Shown: positions 1 through 9,657, counted from the stretch's first letter. The stretch is DNA of 64,000 bases from JACVRN01 sp035276685 (GCA_035276685.1 DATELK010000221.1:19533-83532); one strand, 5' to 3'. Made by a program: numbers and translations. Notes: generated by a model from the letters alone, not told the origin.

Positions 1-2213
1 TGTCCTATGGTGCGGCCTATGATGAAATGCGTGCCGAAGTTGTGCAGGTAGTCTGCGCGCACCACGTAGTCGCGCAGAAACTCCTGCTGAAAGCCTATGT
101 TCATCTGCTGAACCATAGGATTTTCTAGGCCGTTGTCAATGATGTTGATGCCGCCCGCGCCCGCTCCCGGCAGCACGAATCCGGTGAAGGGAGTACTAAG
201 GGTCGGAGCGCCCGGCGGGAACTGCCCGCACGCGGGGTCGAAGAGGCACGGCGGAGGAATGAAGAAGACGTTGCCCGCGCGTACCTCTATGGGCAGCGCT
301 CTACCGTCTAGCCCTCTCTCAAGCGAGATGATTTCCAGCGTCACGCGGTCGTAGTAGATGCCGTAGCCGCCGTGAATGCTGGTGCGCCCGTCGCTTGTGG
401 CCCAGTTAAAGCCTACGCGCGGCGCGAAGTTGTTCTTGTCTCTCTCCCTTTGCCCGCGCAGGAAGGGAAGCACGAGCGGGTTAATCTCGTCATAGCGGCT
501 GATGTTCTTAACGTCCGTGTCCAGCTCGTAACGCAGGCCCAGATTCAGAGTCAGACGCTTTGTGACTCGCCAGTCGTCCTGCACGTAGGCAGCCAGATAG
601 TTGTTGTCAGCGTCAGGGATGACGAGCGGCCTGTCCGGCACAGCGCTCCGCAGCGTGACCGCGAAGAGCAGGTCGTTATCATCGACGCGCCCGTCGCCGT
701 TGCGGTCGAAGTCCGGGAAGTCTTCTATAAGCTCTACGCGCCCCTGCCGGAAGACGCCCAGGTTGAAGTCCGAGCGCACGTTCTGAAACTCGAAGCCGAA
801 GTTGAGCGTGTGGTTGCCGCGCACCATCGTCAGGGAGTCGGTAAGCTGTAGTCGCTTCTGGCGCGTCTGCTGCGGGACGCGGAAGGATGCGCCGTCCTGT
901 ATGCTCGGAAAAGTCAGCTGCGCGCCCGGCTCTACAGGCTCCGTCACGTTCGAGAAGGTGTTGTAGCTAAGCTTGAAGCTGTTGACCCTGGTGGTTGAGA
1001 GAGCGCGCGTGTAATCGAAGAGAAACGAGTGAGTGTGATTGCGCCCCGATTGCCTCTGCGTGGCAGAGCCTATGGAGCGTATGAGCGAGCTTGCCGCTAC
1101 GTCGTCCGCGCGTTGAAGCGAGTAGCGGAAGGTGAGCCAGTCAACGTCGGTCGGCTTCCAGTCCACGCGCTCCGTAGAGAGCAGGTCGTTCAGCGGAGCT
1201 TCAGCGAAGCCGCGACGGATGACGCGCGCGGCGGTGTCGCGCCTTCCCACCAGCACAGCCCCGTCCTGATTGCGATACTCGACCGAGCCGAAGAAGAAGA
1301 GCTTGTCTTTCACGAGCGGCCCACCGAGCGTGAAGGAGTATTGCTGGCGGTCGAAGGGAGGCTCTTCCTCTAAGGCCGCGCGGTCGAAGGTCGCGGGCAA
1401 GCCCTGTAGGCGGCGGTCGCGGAAGAAGAAGGAAGCCGAACCGCGCCACTCGTTCGTGCCGGACTTGGTGACGATGTTGACGACCGCAGAGCCCGAGCGG
1501 CCGAGGCTCGCGTCGAAGCGGTTCGTGGCAATCTGAAACTCCTGCACGGCGTCCTGCGAGACGTTCTGCACGGCTCCGCCCACCACGTCGTCGTTCGTGT
1601 CCGCGCCGTCAACCGTGACGCTCCCGCCGCGACCCAATTGTCCCGCGGAAGAGATGACGATGGTGTTCGACTTGGTAGGGTCGAAGTTAGGCGCGGGCGC
1701 GTTGCCGGGCGTCAGCAGCGCAAGCTCAAGAAAGTTGCGGCCGTTGAGCGGCAGGTTCATTATCTCTCGCTCGCTAATCACGCGGTCTACCTTTGACGAG
1801 ACGGTGTCTACGAGCGGCACGTCGTCAACGCTCACAAGGTCTACTCTTTCTGTCCCCACCGGGCCGACCTCAAGCGACACGTCCAGGGTCAGCGTCTGGC
1901 CCACAGGCAGCGCAATGGGTGCCCTTGAGGCTTTAGCGGCGAAGCCTTTAGCCTCTACCCTGACCTCATACTCCCCCGGCTGTAGATTCGTGAAAGCGTA
2001 AGCGCCTTCGTCATTCGTCAGGGTCTCGCGCACTGTTCCCGTCGCCGTCTGCGTCGCGCGCACACGAGCGCCGCGCACACGAGCGCCGGCCGGGTCTGTC
2101 ACGACGCCTTTCAGGGCGGAGGATGCAAGCTGCTGCGCGCGAGAGTCCTTCGCAGTCCCCAGGAGTATGAGCAGGAGGCACGCGGAGAGCGCAAAAATGT
2201 TCTTCAGTTTCAT
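1..2213 (-). CDS. Oar-like TonB-dependent receptor, C-terminus outside window
   Basis: The frame is open from an ATG at 2213 to the left edge, showing about 737 N-terminal residues; the last barrel strands are missing. A signal peptide (about residues 1-26, ending SRAQ) is followed by a carboxypeptidase-regulatory-like beta sandwich (VVTDPAGARVRGARV), a plug-like region (NLPLNGRNFLELALLTPG, then VDGADTNDDVVGG) and outer-membrane barrel sequence. This is the architecture of the large Oar-like receptors common in Acidobacteriota, which sit in the outer membrane and are thought to import large ligands with TonB. It lies 75 bp behind the GH5-like gene and shares its strand with GH43 and CRTAC1-type genes, so a glycan fragment is the likely cargo (inference). 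No LacI-type palindrome is seen upstream, unlike the receptor at 9943. Confidence 0.9.
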   Translation of the reverse strand, partial: MKLKNIFALSACLLLILLGTAKDSRAQQLASSALKGVVTDPAGARVRGARVRATQTATGTVRETLTNDEGAYAFTNLQPGEYEVRVEAKGFAAKASRAPIALPVGQTLTLDVSLEVGPVGTERVDLVSVDDVPLVDTVSSKVDRVISEREIMNLPLNGRNFLELALLTPGNAPAPNFDPTKSNTIVISSAGQLGRGGSVTVDGADTNDDVVGGAVQNVSQDAVQEFQIATNRFDASLGRSGSAVVNIVTKSGTNEWRGSASFFFRDRRLQGLPATFDRAALEEEPPFDRQQYSFTLGGPLVKDKLFFFGSVEYRNQDGAVLVGRRDTAARVIRRGFAEAPLNDLLSTERVDWKPTDVDWLTFRYSLQRADDVAASSLIRSIGSATQRQSGRNHTHSFLFDYTRALSTTRVNSFKLSYNTFSNVTEPVEPGAQLTFPSIQDGASFRVPQQTRQKRLQLTDSLTMVRGNHTLNFGFEFQNVRSDFNLGVFRQGRVELIEDFPDFDRNGDGRVDDNDLLFAVTLRSAVPDRPLVIPDADNNYLAAYVQDDWRVTKRLTLNLGLRYELDTDVKNISRYDEINPLVLPFLRGQRERDKNNFAPRVGFNWATSDGRTSIHGGYGIYYDRVTLEIISLERGLDGRALPIEVRAGNVFFIPPPCLFDPACGQFPPGAPTLSTPFTGFVLPGAGAGGINIIDNGLENPMVQQMNIGFQQEFLRDYVVRADYLHNFGTHFIIGRTIG

Positions 2214-2288
2214 TAGTCCCATGTAGCTGTTTAGTAGATTCTCAAATTGTATGGAAGCCCTTTGAGCGCGGGAGCTATCAGGTCTTAA

Positions 2289-3332
2289 CTACTGCTTGCC
2301 CGTAAAGGTTTTGATTAGCTCTACCTCTTTCCGGCTAAACGGAGTGCCGTCCGGGCGGAAGATGTCATGGAACCAGACGGGCGGCTCGTCCACATTGGGC
2401 AGCGGCGTGTCCCAGGCGAAGATGGTGTTGGTCTTTCCCTTGACCAGTCCCCAGTTGATAGCGCCCACTCGGTAGCGCTTGAAGACGGGCAGGCTCGTCT
2501 CAAAAAGACTGTTGCGCGTGCGCGCCATGTACTCCGTGCAGATGACGGGGCGGCCCATCTTCTGCAACTCTTTTATCTGCGCTTCGAGTCCGTCCGCCGG
2601 GCCGTAGTTGTGAAAGGTGATGATGTCGGACTCGCCGAACATGACTTCGTTGCTCATGGGATGGTCGTGCCACCAGCCTGCGGTCAAAGGCTGAGAAGGG
2701 TTGGCCTCTTTGGCCCACTCGAAGACCTTCTTTAAGAGAGGAACCACCGCGTCCATGTAGCCTGAGTTAGAAGGCTCGTTGAACAAGTCCCAGGCCAGCA
2801 CCCTACGGTCTTTGCCGAACGACTTGAGTATGTCTTTCGTGTAGCCTTTGAGCCCGCCCCAAGTGCGCGAGTCGAAGAGCCGACGTGTGCCGGGCGCTCG
2901 CACCCAGCCGGAATTATGCACGCCCGGTTTAGGCGCGGGCTGCTTGCCCGGCTGCGGGTCGTCGTTCCAGCAGGAGTCGAAGAGGACGAAGATAGTCCTG
3001 ATGTGATGCTTGTCCGCTATTTGAAGGTACTCGTCTATGCGCTTCTTAAAGCCCGCCGCGTCCTGCTCCCAGGGGATGTTGTGCAGGTAGACGCGCATGG
3101 TGTTCAGCCCCAAGCCTTCCGCATAGCCAAGCTCTCGGTCAATCGTGCGCGGGTCAAAGGTCTCTGCCTGCCACATCTCAAGCTGGTTGATGGCGGTGCT
3201 CGGGATGAAGTTTGAGCCGACGAGCCACGGCTGCTGGCTGTACCATTGGTTCGCCTGCTCTACTGACCAGCGCGGCGCGGCCTGGGCCGTCGCGTAGGAC
3301 AGCAGCACAAGAACGAGCGCGACTCTTTTCAT
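2289..3332 (-). CDS. Secreted GH5-like (clan GH-A) glycoside hydrolase
   Basis: The protein has 347 residues from the ATG at 3332. That start is preferred because it gives a clean signal peptide (MKRVALVLVLLSYATAQAA); the longer frame to 3410 reads back through a dispersed repeat. The rest is a single (beta/alpha)8-type domain. WDLFNEP places the expected acid/base Glu at about residue 186, and PVICTEYMA places the nucleophile Glu at about 267, the usual GH5 positions at the ends of strands 4 and 7. Other family-like stretches are NTMRVYLHNIPW and FHNYGP. It probably cuts a beta-linked polysaccharide such as mannan, xylan or glucan outside the cytoplasm, but the subfamily cannot be read by eye. 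It lies between a GH43 gene and a TonB receptor on the same strand. Confidence 0.85.
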   Translation of the reverse strand: MKRVALVLVLLSYATAQAAPRWSVEQANQWYSQQPWLVGSNFIPSTAINQLEMWQAETFDPRTIDRELGYAEGLGLNTMRVYLHNIPWEQDAAGFKKRIDEYLQIADKHHIRTIFVLFDSCWNDDPQPGKQPAPKPGVHNSGWVRAPGTRRLFDSRTWGGLKGYTKDILKSFGKDRRVLAWDLFNEPSNSGYMDAVVPLLKKVFEWAKEANPSQPLTAGWWHDHPMSNEVMFGESDIITFHNYGPADGLEAQIKELQKMGRPVICTEYMARTRNSLFETSLPVFKRYRVGAINWGLVKGKTNTIFAWDTPLPNVDEPPVWFHDIFRPDGTPFSRKEVELIKTFTGKQ

Positions 3333-3366
3333 AATCTTGTCTCTATGCTTCTTAAAGAAAGATTCA

Positions 3367-3450
3367 AACAGGGATGGACAGGATATACAGGATAAAGAAA
3401 GAGCAATCAATTCTTTTCTTTTATCCTGCTTATCCTGTCCATCCCTGTTA
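3367..3450. repeat. Dispersed palindromic repeat, family 1, copy A
   Basis: An imperfect inverted repeat. The left arm is built on a doubled 9-bp unit (GGACAGGAT then ATACAGGAT) after AACAGGGAT; the right arm is the near reverse complement ending CATCCCTGTTA. It begins 15 bp beyond the stop codon of the GH43 gene at 3465 and ends before the GH5 start. It shares the left flank GATTCAAACAGGG with copy C at 49410. Related copies lie at 25957 and 63426. Confidence 0.9.
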
Positions 3451-3464
3451 GCTTCTGAGACTGC

Positions 3465-5051
3465 TTAGGGATTGGGCGTGATACGCAGCCAGTCGAACTT
3501 AGCGGAAGCCTCGTCGGAGCCTCCGACCGTCAGGGCCACTCGCACGCCTTCAAGGTAGCCGCCGCTCACGGGCCCGCCAATCTCTTTCCACTCGCGCCCG
3601 TCCGTGCTGTAGGCGAAGCGATACTCGTAGCCGTCCTTGACACTCATCCTCAGATGCAGAGTGAACGCGCCGGGAACATTCACCTCGGTCACGATTTGGT
3701 GCCTCCTGGCTTCGCGTTTGTAAATCTGGATTTTCCCATTACCGGCCACTACGCCGAGCGCGTCGCTACGACCGTTGTAGGCGGAAAGCCCCGCAAACGC
3801 AGACGGCCTCGTGCTTAAATTAACCAGAGCGGTGGCCACGTAATCGGCGCTCGTCGTGGGCTGAGAGATGACCGCGCCGATAGGGTCTAAGGCGGCGATG
3901 CCAGTAGGAGCAAGAGTCAGTTGTCCTCCCTCTACACGTATCAAGGGCTCGTTCGACTGCGGCCATTGCCAGCCGGGCTTAAGTTCTGTGCCCGTGAAAT
4001 CATCGAAGAAGAAGGTGGGTTGTAAAGCGGGAGGGATAACACGCTTTATTATAGGCGGGCTAGCGCCCGGCCCCTTGCCCGCGTTGATGGTGGGCCAGCC
4101 ATTGGGCCCGTCCCATTTTATCTCGTCAAGGAGCGCCTCGCGCCCGATGTAGAAAGCCTCCTCGCCATGCCTGTAGGCGTGATAGAGCAGCAGGTCTCGC
4201 CCCTCTTCGTCCGTCACTATGCTGCCGTGCCCGGGGCATTGCCAGAGCTGATTCTCCGCGAGGATGGGATTGGCAGGATTCTTCTCCCACGGCCCCAGAA
4301 GCTTGCGCGAGCGCGCGACTCCCAGAGCGTAGTTGCAGCGGCGGCCGCAGCAGGCGTTTCCAGAATAGAAAAGATAGAACCATTCGCCGCGCTTGAGCAC
4401 GAATGCTCCTTCGACCACGCCGCCTTCCCACGATTTAGGGTCGTTGCGAAAAAGCTCCTTCTTCTCTCCCGCGAGCTTCGTGCCGTCGGCGCTCAATTTT
4501 TGCGCCCAGAGCGGCGTGGGCTTCTCTCGACTGTTGCCGTCCTCTTTCCAGATTAAGTAACGCTCACCCTTCTCATCAGTCACGGCCATGGCGTCAATCG
4601 AGCCTATCTCCTGGCAGACGAGCGGGCCGTGGTCTGTGTAAGGCCCTGCGGCGTTGTTGCTTGAGGCGACCGCCACGCAAAGAGGCCCGCCCTTCTTGCG
4701 CGCCGTGTAGTAGACGAAGTAGCGCCCCTTGTCATAAGAGATTTCAGGAGCCCAGAAGTTTCCCTGAGCCCAGTCGGGCCTGCGCCTGAAGACCGCCCCG
4801 ACTATCTCCCAGTTCAAAAGGTCGCGCGAGTGAAGGATGGGAAACTCAGGTGCCCACTCACCCGAAGTCGCCGTCGCGTAGTAATCCTTGCCCACGCGTA
4901 TCACGGAAGGGTCTGGATAGTCGCCCGCTATGACGGGATTCTTGTAAGCCGCCTGCAACTGTGCGTGCGCGACTGAAAGCGCGGAGAGCATGAGCAGGAG
5001 TAAGAGCGCCGCCTTCATCATCAGCGAGCGCAGGCCTTCGGAGTCCTTCAT
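3465..5051 (-). CDS. Secreted GH43 glycosidase with C-terminal beta-sandwich
   Basis: The protein has 528 residues. The start at 5051 overlaps the upstream stop as ATGA, so translation is probably coupled. A signal peptide ends near ALSVAHAQ (residue 31). The five-bladed propeller shows the GH43 triad: base Asp47 in AGDYPDPSV, pKa-modulating Asp153 in IGSIDAMAV, and acid Glu214 in GVVEGAFVL. A ConA-like C-terminal domain from about residue 345 (FFFDDFTG) ends ASAKFDWLRITP, as in beta-xylosidase-type GH43 enzymes. GH43 members remove arabinofuranosyl, xylosyl or galactofuranosyl units; the exact substrate is not readable. It is a close paralog of the GH43 at 20673, sharing long identical runs such as SEWAPEFPILHSRDL, so the two loci probably act on the same glycan. 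Confidence 0.93.
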   Translation of the reverse strand: MKDSEGLRSLMMKAALLLLLMLSALSVAHAQLQAAYKNPVIAGDYPDPSVIRVGKDYYATATSGEWAPEFPILHSRDLLNWEIVGAVFRRRPDWAQGNFWAPEISYDKGRYFVYYTARKKGGPLCVAVASSNNAAGPYTDHGPLVCQEIGSIDAMAVTDEKGERYLIWKEDGNSREKPTPLWAQKLSADGTKLAGEKKELFRNDPKSWEGGVVEGAFVLKRGEWFYLFYSGNACCGRRCNYALGVARSRKLLGPWEKNPANPILAENQLWQCPGHGSIVTDEEGRDLLLYHAYRHGEEAFYIGREALLDEIKWDGPNGWPTINAGKGPGASPPIIKRVIPPALQPTFFFDDFTGTELKPGWQWPQSNEPLIRVEGGQLTLAPTGIAALDPIGAVISQPTTSADYVATALVNLSTRPSAFAGLSAYNGRSDALGVVAGNGKIQIYKREARRHQIVTEVNVPGAFTLHLRMSVKDGYEYRFAYSTDGREWKEIGGPVSGGYLEGVRVALTVGGSDEASAKFDWLRITPNP

Positions 5052-6733
5052 CTTTTAATCCCTTTGCCTTCGACTACTGTGACGTAAGCGTTGAGCGGGA
5101 GATTCGTGAGACGGTCAACTACGCCGCTCGGCCAGCGAATCTCCACGCTCTCGAATCTGGCCGCGCGGCCAATGCCTAATACTTCGCGCGGGTCGTGAGA
5201 CGCTAGATAACTTCCGCCGCCGGTCTTGAGTCTAGTCCACTTCGCGCCGCCGGATGCGCGCCAGGTTATCAAAGCCCCTACGGCAGCCGAATTGCTCTTC
5301 GTCGCCACTAGCTGAAGACCGAGCCAGTTGTTACGGCTGCCGCCTTCGTTACGAAGCAGGAGCGGCGCTTCGCCGTTATTCGAGACCAGCACGTCCAGGT
5401 CGCCGTCGTTGTCGTAATCGCCCACGGTCATCCCGCGCGCAGGATAATCCCTGCCGAAGGCTGCGCCCGACCGCGCGCTCACGTTTCGGAACCCCCGGCC
5501 CGTGTTCTCGAACATCAGAAGCGGCTCGCGGTACTTCACGCTTGAGACCTGCGAGTCAATCATGTCGTCCGGGTGGCCGTTGGCAAGAAAGAGGTCAGGG
5601 TCGCCGTCCAGGTCGTAGTCGAAGAACTTCAGCCCCCAGCCGCTCAAAAGGCGCGTAGCCTGACCGATTTCTCCCGCCTCGTCCGCGAAGGTCGCGTCCC
5701 TTTGATTACGGTAGAGGCTGAAAAGCTCCTGGTCTATGTTGGCTACGAAGAGGTCTTGCCAGCCGTCGCCGTCATAATCTGCTGCGTCAACGCCCATGCC
5801 TGAGCGAGGCTTCCCGGCTTCACTATAAGCCACGCCCGCCAAGAGGCCGACCTCTTCAAACTTACCGCCGCCCTTGTTGAGAAAGAGAAAGTTTTCGACC
5901 GTGTCGTTGGCCACGAACAAGTCCATGAGGCCGTCGTTGTTAACGTCCGTCGCCACAGCGCCGAAGGACTTGCCCAGAGAGTTAGCTATCCCGGACTCGC
6001 GGCTTACGTCCTTGAATGTGCCGTCGCCGTTGTTGCGCAAGAGGCGGCTCGCGCTCGGCTTGAAGATGCGGGGGATGCAGTAGTAGGTGCGGTTCAGGCG
6101 GCTGTCCGTGCAGAGCGCGTTCTGAGACTTGTTGTAGAAGACGAAGCTTGAGACGAAGAGGTCAAGCCGCCCGTCATTATCAAAATCGAACCACACGGCG
6201 CAGGTGGACCATCCCGGCGCAGCAACCCCTGCCTTCTCCGTCACGTCCTTAAATGTGCCGTCGCCGTTGTTGCGGTAAAGAATATTGCTGCCGTAAGTAG
6301 TGACGTAGATGTCTGCGCGACCGTCTCCATCATAATCGCCCGCCGCCGCCCCCATCCCGAAGCCTCTGCCCGCCACGCCCGCCTTTTCAGTCACGTCCGT
6401 GAAAGTGCCGTTGCGATTATTTCTATAGAGAGCGTTTCGCACGGGCACGCGCGGCGTGAAGAAATCGGACTGGCCGCTGTTGACCAGATATATGTCCATC
6501 CAGCCGTCGCCGTCGTAGTCAAGAAAGGCGCAGCCCGCGCCCACAGTCTCCGGCAGATAACGCTCGGGCGAGCGAGCGTTGTCATGCTTCCACAGGATGC
6601 CGCTCGCCTTCGCCTGCACCTCTTCGAAAATCACTCCGGCAGGCGTGGGCTTCTGCTGCCCGCGTACGTCTTCATGCGAGAAGATGAGCAGTAGCAGCAG
6701 TGCCGCTAGCGATGGTAGTCCTTTAAGGTACAC
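5048..6733 (-). CDS. Secreted FG-GAP/ASPIC-UnbV (CRTAC1-type) protein
   Basis: The protein has 561 residues from a GTG at 6733, with a short signal peptide (MYLKGLPSLAALLLLLIFS). Residues about 35-470 hold repeated FG-GAP/VCBS blades with calcium-binding-like DxDxDG loops (DYDGDGWMDIYLVN, DYDGDGRADIYV, DYDNDGDLDVLVSN). The C-terminus (about 470-555; NWLGLQLVATKSN, then VEIRWPSGVV) is the ASPIC/UnbV domain. The family forms extracellular beta-propellers of unknown function, common in Acidobacteriota and Planctomycetes. It is the first gene of the minus-strand unit, with a 4-nt overlap into GH43, which suggests a role in binding or displaying glycan (inference). Paralogs lie at 28138, 30837, 32639 and 36350. 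Confidence 0.9.
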   Translation of the reverse strand: MYLKGLPSLAALLLLLIFSHEDVRGQQKPTPAGVIFEEVQAKASGILWKHDNARSPERYLPETVGAGCAFLDYDGDGWMDIYLVNSGQSDFFTPRVPVRNALYRNNRNGTFTDVTEKAGVAGRGFGMGAAAGDYDGDGRADIYVTTYGSNILYRNNGDGTFKDVTEKAGVAAPGWSTCAVWFDFDNDGRLDLFVSSFVFYNKSQNALCTDSRLNRTYYCIPRIFKPSASRLLRNNGDGTFKDVSRESGIANSLGKSFGAVATDVNNDGLMDLFVANDTVENFLFLNKGGGKFEEVGLLAGVAYSEAGKPRSGMGVDAADYDGDGWQDLFVANIDQELFSLYRNQRDATFADEAGEIGQATRLLSGWGLKFFDYDLDGDPDLFLANGHPDDMIDSQVSSVKYREPLLMFENTGRGFRNVSARSGAAFGRDYPARGMTVGDYDNDGDLDVLVSNNGEAPLLLRNEGGSRNNWLGLQLVATKSNSAAVGALITWRASGGAKWTRLKTGGGSYLASHDPREVLGIGRAARFESVEIRWPSGVVDRLTNLPLNAYVTVVEGKGIKR

Positions 6734-6784
6734 AAAAAAGAGTTGTCCCCGATAAGTGTTCGCAGCCGGTTCCGTGATGATGAT

Positions 6785-6814
6785 AGTATAGTGACTCCTG
6801 AGCGGTTAAAACAA
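6785..6814 (-). promoter_or_regulatory. Weak candidate promoter for the CRTAC1-GH43-GH5 unit
   Basis: Within the 82-bp divergent gap, the minus strand reads TTGTTT, an 18-bp spacer, then TATACT. The -10 matches well and the -35 only at three of six positions. The plus-strand gene must also start its transcript in this small gap, and TATAGT lies at 6787-6792 on that strand. Confidence 0.3.
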
Positions 6815-6815
6815 T

Positions 6816-8411
6816 ATGATGGTAAAAGCGCTGCCACATACTCGCATGAGCTTTCCTCAAAAGGCTCTGCTCCTGCTCTTCATCTGCTGGTGCACGCTGC
6901 TTGCCGCGCCATCTAAAGCTACGGCGCAGCAGAACGCGTCCAACTACGACAGGCTTGAGCGCGCGGCGAGCCTGATAAGCGCAGGTCAGCTGGCAGGCGC
7001 GGAAGGCGAGCTGAACGCCGTCCTCAGACGCTCGCCCGAGGACGCCAACGCTCTTAATCTTCTGGGCGTCATACGCGCGCAGCAGCGCCGCAACACGGAA
7101 GCCGAGCAGCTTTTTCTTCGCGCCGTCAAATCAGCGCCGACGCTCATGGGAGCTTACCTGAACCTAGCGCGTCTCTACCTTGAGCTTGAGAAACAGGAAC
7201 GCGCTCTCTGGGCATTCACGGAGGCCGCGAAGCTTTCGCCCGAAGACGCGGACATCAATCTTAACCTCGCGCTAATCTACGAGAGAAGGCGAGAGTACGA
7301 GCGAGCGCTTGAGCAGCTGTCGAAGATACCTTCGTCGCAGATGGGCGCGGAGCATCTCTACGTGCTCATTAAGAGCCACCTCGGTCTCGGTCACGTGAGC
7401 GAAGCACAATCACTCGCCGCATCACTCAAGCAGCCCGGTCGCGTCCCGGCAGACATCGCCACACCGTTTGCCGCAGCCTTTGCCGAGCGAGAGCTTTTCG
7501 ACGACGCCATACAGATTCTCGAAGCGGCCAAACAGTCGGGCGCGCCATCTTTCCCGCTCCTCTATAATCTCGGCACGGCCTACTATCGCAAGCGCGACTT
7601 CACGCGCGCCGAAGCATTCTACACGGAAGCGCTCAATGTAAAGCAGGACGACGTTGACACTCTTCGCGCGCTGGCGAGAGTGGCACGCGCGCAGGGAGAG
7701 CTTGAGAAGGCTCTCGCTCATCTGGTTCGAGCGCGAAAGCTCGCGCCAAAATCGGAGGCGGTGCTTTATGACTTCGGCTGGACGGCGCTGAACCTGAACC
7801 TGCTCTTTGACGCGCTCTCTGTGCTGGAAGAGCTGCAACGCGCGCACCCGGATGACCCGGCTTACCTTTACGCGCTCGGGATTGCGCGCCTTCAGAACGG
7901 CGAGGCCCAGAAGACGGTTGACCTGCTGAACCGCTTCATAAAGCTCAGGCCCGAGGAGAGCGGCGGCTACTACGTGCTAGGGGCAGCGCTCTACGCGCTG
8001 AAGCAGTTTCCGCAAGCGCGAGCCATGCTTGAGCGAAGCGTAGAGCTTGAGCCTTATCCTGACGCGCAGTACTACCTCGGCATGATTGCCTACAACGAGG
8101 GCGACGACGCGCGTGCGGCACAGTGGCTCGAACGCGCGCTCAAGGCAGAGCCGAACTACGCCTCGGCACGCGCCGCTCTCGGCATGACTTATTCAAGGCA
8201 GAAGAACTACAAGGCCGCGCGCACGGAGCTTGAGCGCGCCATGCAGCTTAATCCAAAGGACGCGACCGCAGCTTACCAGTTGGGACTCGTCTACGCGCGC
8301 CTCGGAGAGAAAGACCTCGCGCAGGGCATGTTCTCAACAGCCGACAAGCTCAGAGCCGAGAAGGAAAAAGAGAGCGCCGTGCGCTTCAGATTGATTGACC
8401 CGCCGAAGTAG
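6816..8411 (+). CDS. Secreted tetratricopeptide-repeat protein
   Basis: The protein has 531 residues with an N-terminal signal (hydrophobic ALLLLFICWCTLLAA, cleavage near KATAQQ). A second ATG at codon 11 (MSFPQK) is an equally good start. The rest is consecutive 34-residue TPR units, for example AYLNLARLYLELEKQERALWAF, YNLGTAYYRKRDFTRAEAFY and AAYQLGLVYARLGEKDLAQGMF, perhaps 11-13 repeats. No enzymatic motif is seen. TPR solenoids mediate protein-protein or protein-ligand contact; being exported and next to glycosidases, it probably acts in the periplasm or at the outer membrane. It is divergent from the CRTAC1-type gene and 57 bp ahead of the GH172 gene. Confidence 0.88.
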   Translation: MMVKALPHTRMSFPQKALLLLFICWCTLLAAPSKATAQQNASNYDRLERAASLISAGQLAGAEGELNAVLRRSPEDANALNLLGVIRAQQRRNTEAEQLFLRAVKSAPTLMGAYLNLARLYLELEKQERALWAFTEAAKLSPEDADINLNLALIYERRREYERALEQLSKIPSSQMGAEHLYVLIKSHLGLGHVSEAQSLAASLKQPGRVPADIATPFAAAFAERELFDDAIQILEAAKQSGAPSFPLLYNLGTAYYRKRDFTRAEAFYTEALNVKQDDVDTLRALARVARAQGELEKALAHLVRARKLAPKSEAVLYDFGWTALNLNLLFDALSVLEELQRAHPDDPAYLYALGIARLQNGEAQKTVDLLNRFIKLRPEESGGYYVLGAALYALKQFPQARAMLERSVELEPYPDAQYYLGMIAYNEGDDARAAQWLERALKAEPNYASARAALGMTYSRQKNYKAARTELERAMQLNPKDATAAYQLGLVYARLGEKDLAQGMFSTADKLRAEKEKESAVRFRLIDPPK

Positions 8412-8468
8412 ATTAAGAGCACCCTTTCGATTTTCAAGACTTGCAGATAACAGGCTCGGAGGAAAGCT

Positions 8469-9635
8469 ATGCGTTTCAGTATGAAGTCCAGAGCATTTTT
8501 TATCGTCGTCCTTCTCTTGGCAGGCGCGATTGATGTACCGGCGCAGGCGCTCTACGAGATTCCTGAGGGCGTGGAGACTCGCTGGGCCAGTCCTGAGAAT
8601 CCTACGGGAGAGAGGGGAAAGGGAGGCCAGGCCATGGGCGGACGAAAGGGCTCGCCCACCATAGCCATCAAGGCTGGCCAGAGCGCCGTGCTGGCGGAAG
8701 CGCGAGGCACCTCGGGCATGGTGCGCCGTATGTGGATGACTATCCCTGACCGCAGCCCGCAGATGCTAAGAGGACTGAGGCTAGACATCTACTGGGACGG
8801 CTCCGCGCGCCCGGCCGTGAGCGCGCCCTTGGGCGACTTCTTCGGCATAGGCCTGGGGCGCATGGCCACCTTCGAGTCCGCGCTCTTCTCAAACCCGGAA
8901 GGCCGCAGCTTCAACTCAGTCGTCCCTATGCCTTTTAAGACAGGCATGAGGATAGTGATGACGAACGAGAGCGGCAGAGACCTGCCTGAGCTTTTCTACG
9001 ACATCAACTACACGCTCGGCGACAGGCATCCGGCGAACGTGCTCTACTTCCACGCGCACTGGCGGCGCGAGAATCCCACGACCATCCAGCGCGACTACGA
9101 GATTCTCCCCAGAGTGGAAGGCGCGGGCCGCTACCTTGGCACCAACATAGGCGTCATAGTCGACCAGAGCACTTACTTCAATACCTGGTGGGGCGAGGGC
9201 GAAATCAAAATCTATCTGGACGGCGACCGTCAGTTTCCTACAATCGTGGGCACGGGCACAGAAGACTACATAGGCACGGCCTGGGGGCAGGGACAGTTCG
9301 CCAATCTCTATCAGGGAAGCCCCGTGGCAGACGAGAGAGCTATGCGCTGGTGCTTCTACCGCTATCACGTAGTAGACCCCATATACTTCCGCCGGGAGAT
9401 TCGCGTCACCATGCAGCAGATAGGCTACGTCGCAGACCATAGCCGGGGCGGGCTTGTGCGCACGAATCGGCGCATCTACCGCGCAGGGCCGGGGCTGGTC
9501 GAGAAAGACCTAAGGGAGGACGGCAAGTTTGAGCGCGCGGACGATTGGTCAAGCTGCGCCTACTTTTACCTGAACAGGCCGGAGAACAACCTGCCCGCGC
9601 TCGCAGGGGCGCAAATGCGCATGGCCGGGCTCTAG
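8469..9635 (+). CDS. Secreted GH172 (DUF2961) furanosidase-type enzyme
   Basis: The protein has 388 residues; a GGAGGA ribosome-binding site lies just ahead of the ATG. The signal peptide ends near VPAQA. The body matches DUF2961/GH172: an early ETRWASPENPTGERGKGG block, GTSGMVRRMWMT, LGDFFG, and the acidic pair WGEGEIKIYLDG and GTGTEDYIG spaced about 20 residues apart, where the two catalytic glutamates of the family are expected. Characterised GH172 members act on alpha-furanosides (difructose dianhydride, D-arabinofuranosides), usually as trimers or hexamers. Here it probably trims furanosidic sugars together with the neighbouring GH43 enzymes (inference). The length is ordinary for the family. 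Confidence 0.9.
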   Translation: MRFSMKSRAFFIVVLLLAGAIDVPAQALYEIPEGVETRWASPENPTGERGKGGQAMGGRKGSPTIAIKAGQSAVLAEARGTSGMVRRMWMTIPDRSPQMLRGLRLDIYWDGSARPAVSAPLGDFFGIGLGRMATFESALFSNPEGRSFNSVVPMPFKTGMRIVMTNESGRDLPELFYDINYTLGDRHPANVLYFHAHWRRENPTTIQRDYEILPRVEGAGRYLGTNIGVIVDQSTYFNTWWGEGEIKIYLDGDRQFPTIVGTGTEDYIGTAWGQGQFANLYQGSPVADERAMRWCFYRYHVVDPIYFRREIRVTMQQIGYVADHSRGGLVRTNRRIYRAGPGLVEKDLREDGKFERADDWSSCAYFYLNRPENNLPALAGAQMRMAGL

Positions 9636-9657
9636 GGCCAGGGCGGTCGGATAGATA

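Noticed and set aside
2057..2086. Exact 15-bp tandem repeat in the left-edge TonB receptor
   Set aside because: It encodes GARVRGARVRA, the same length as the equivalent segment of other carboxypeptidase-regulatory domains, so it is not an insertion.
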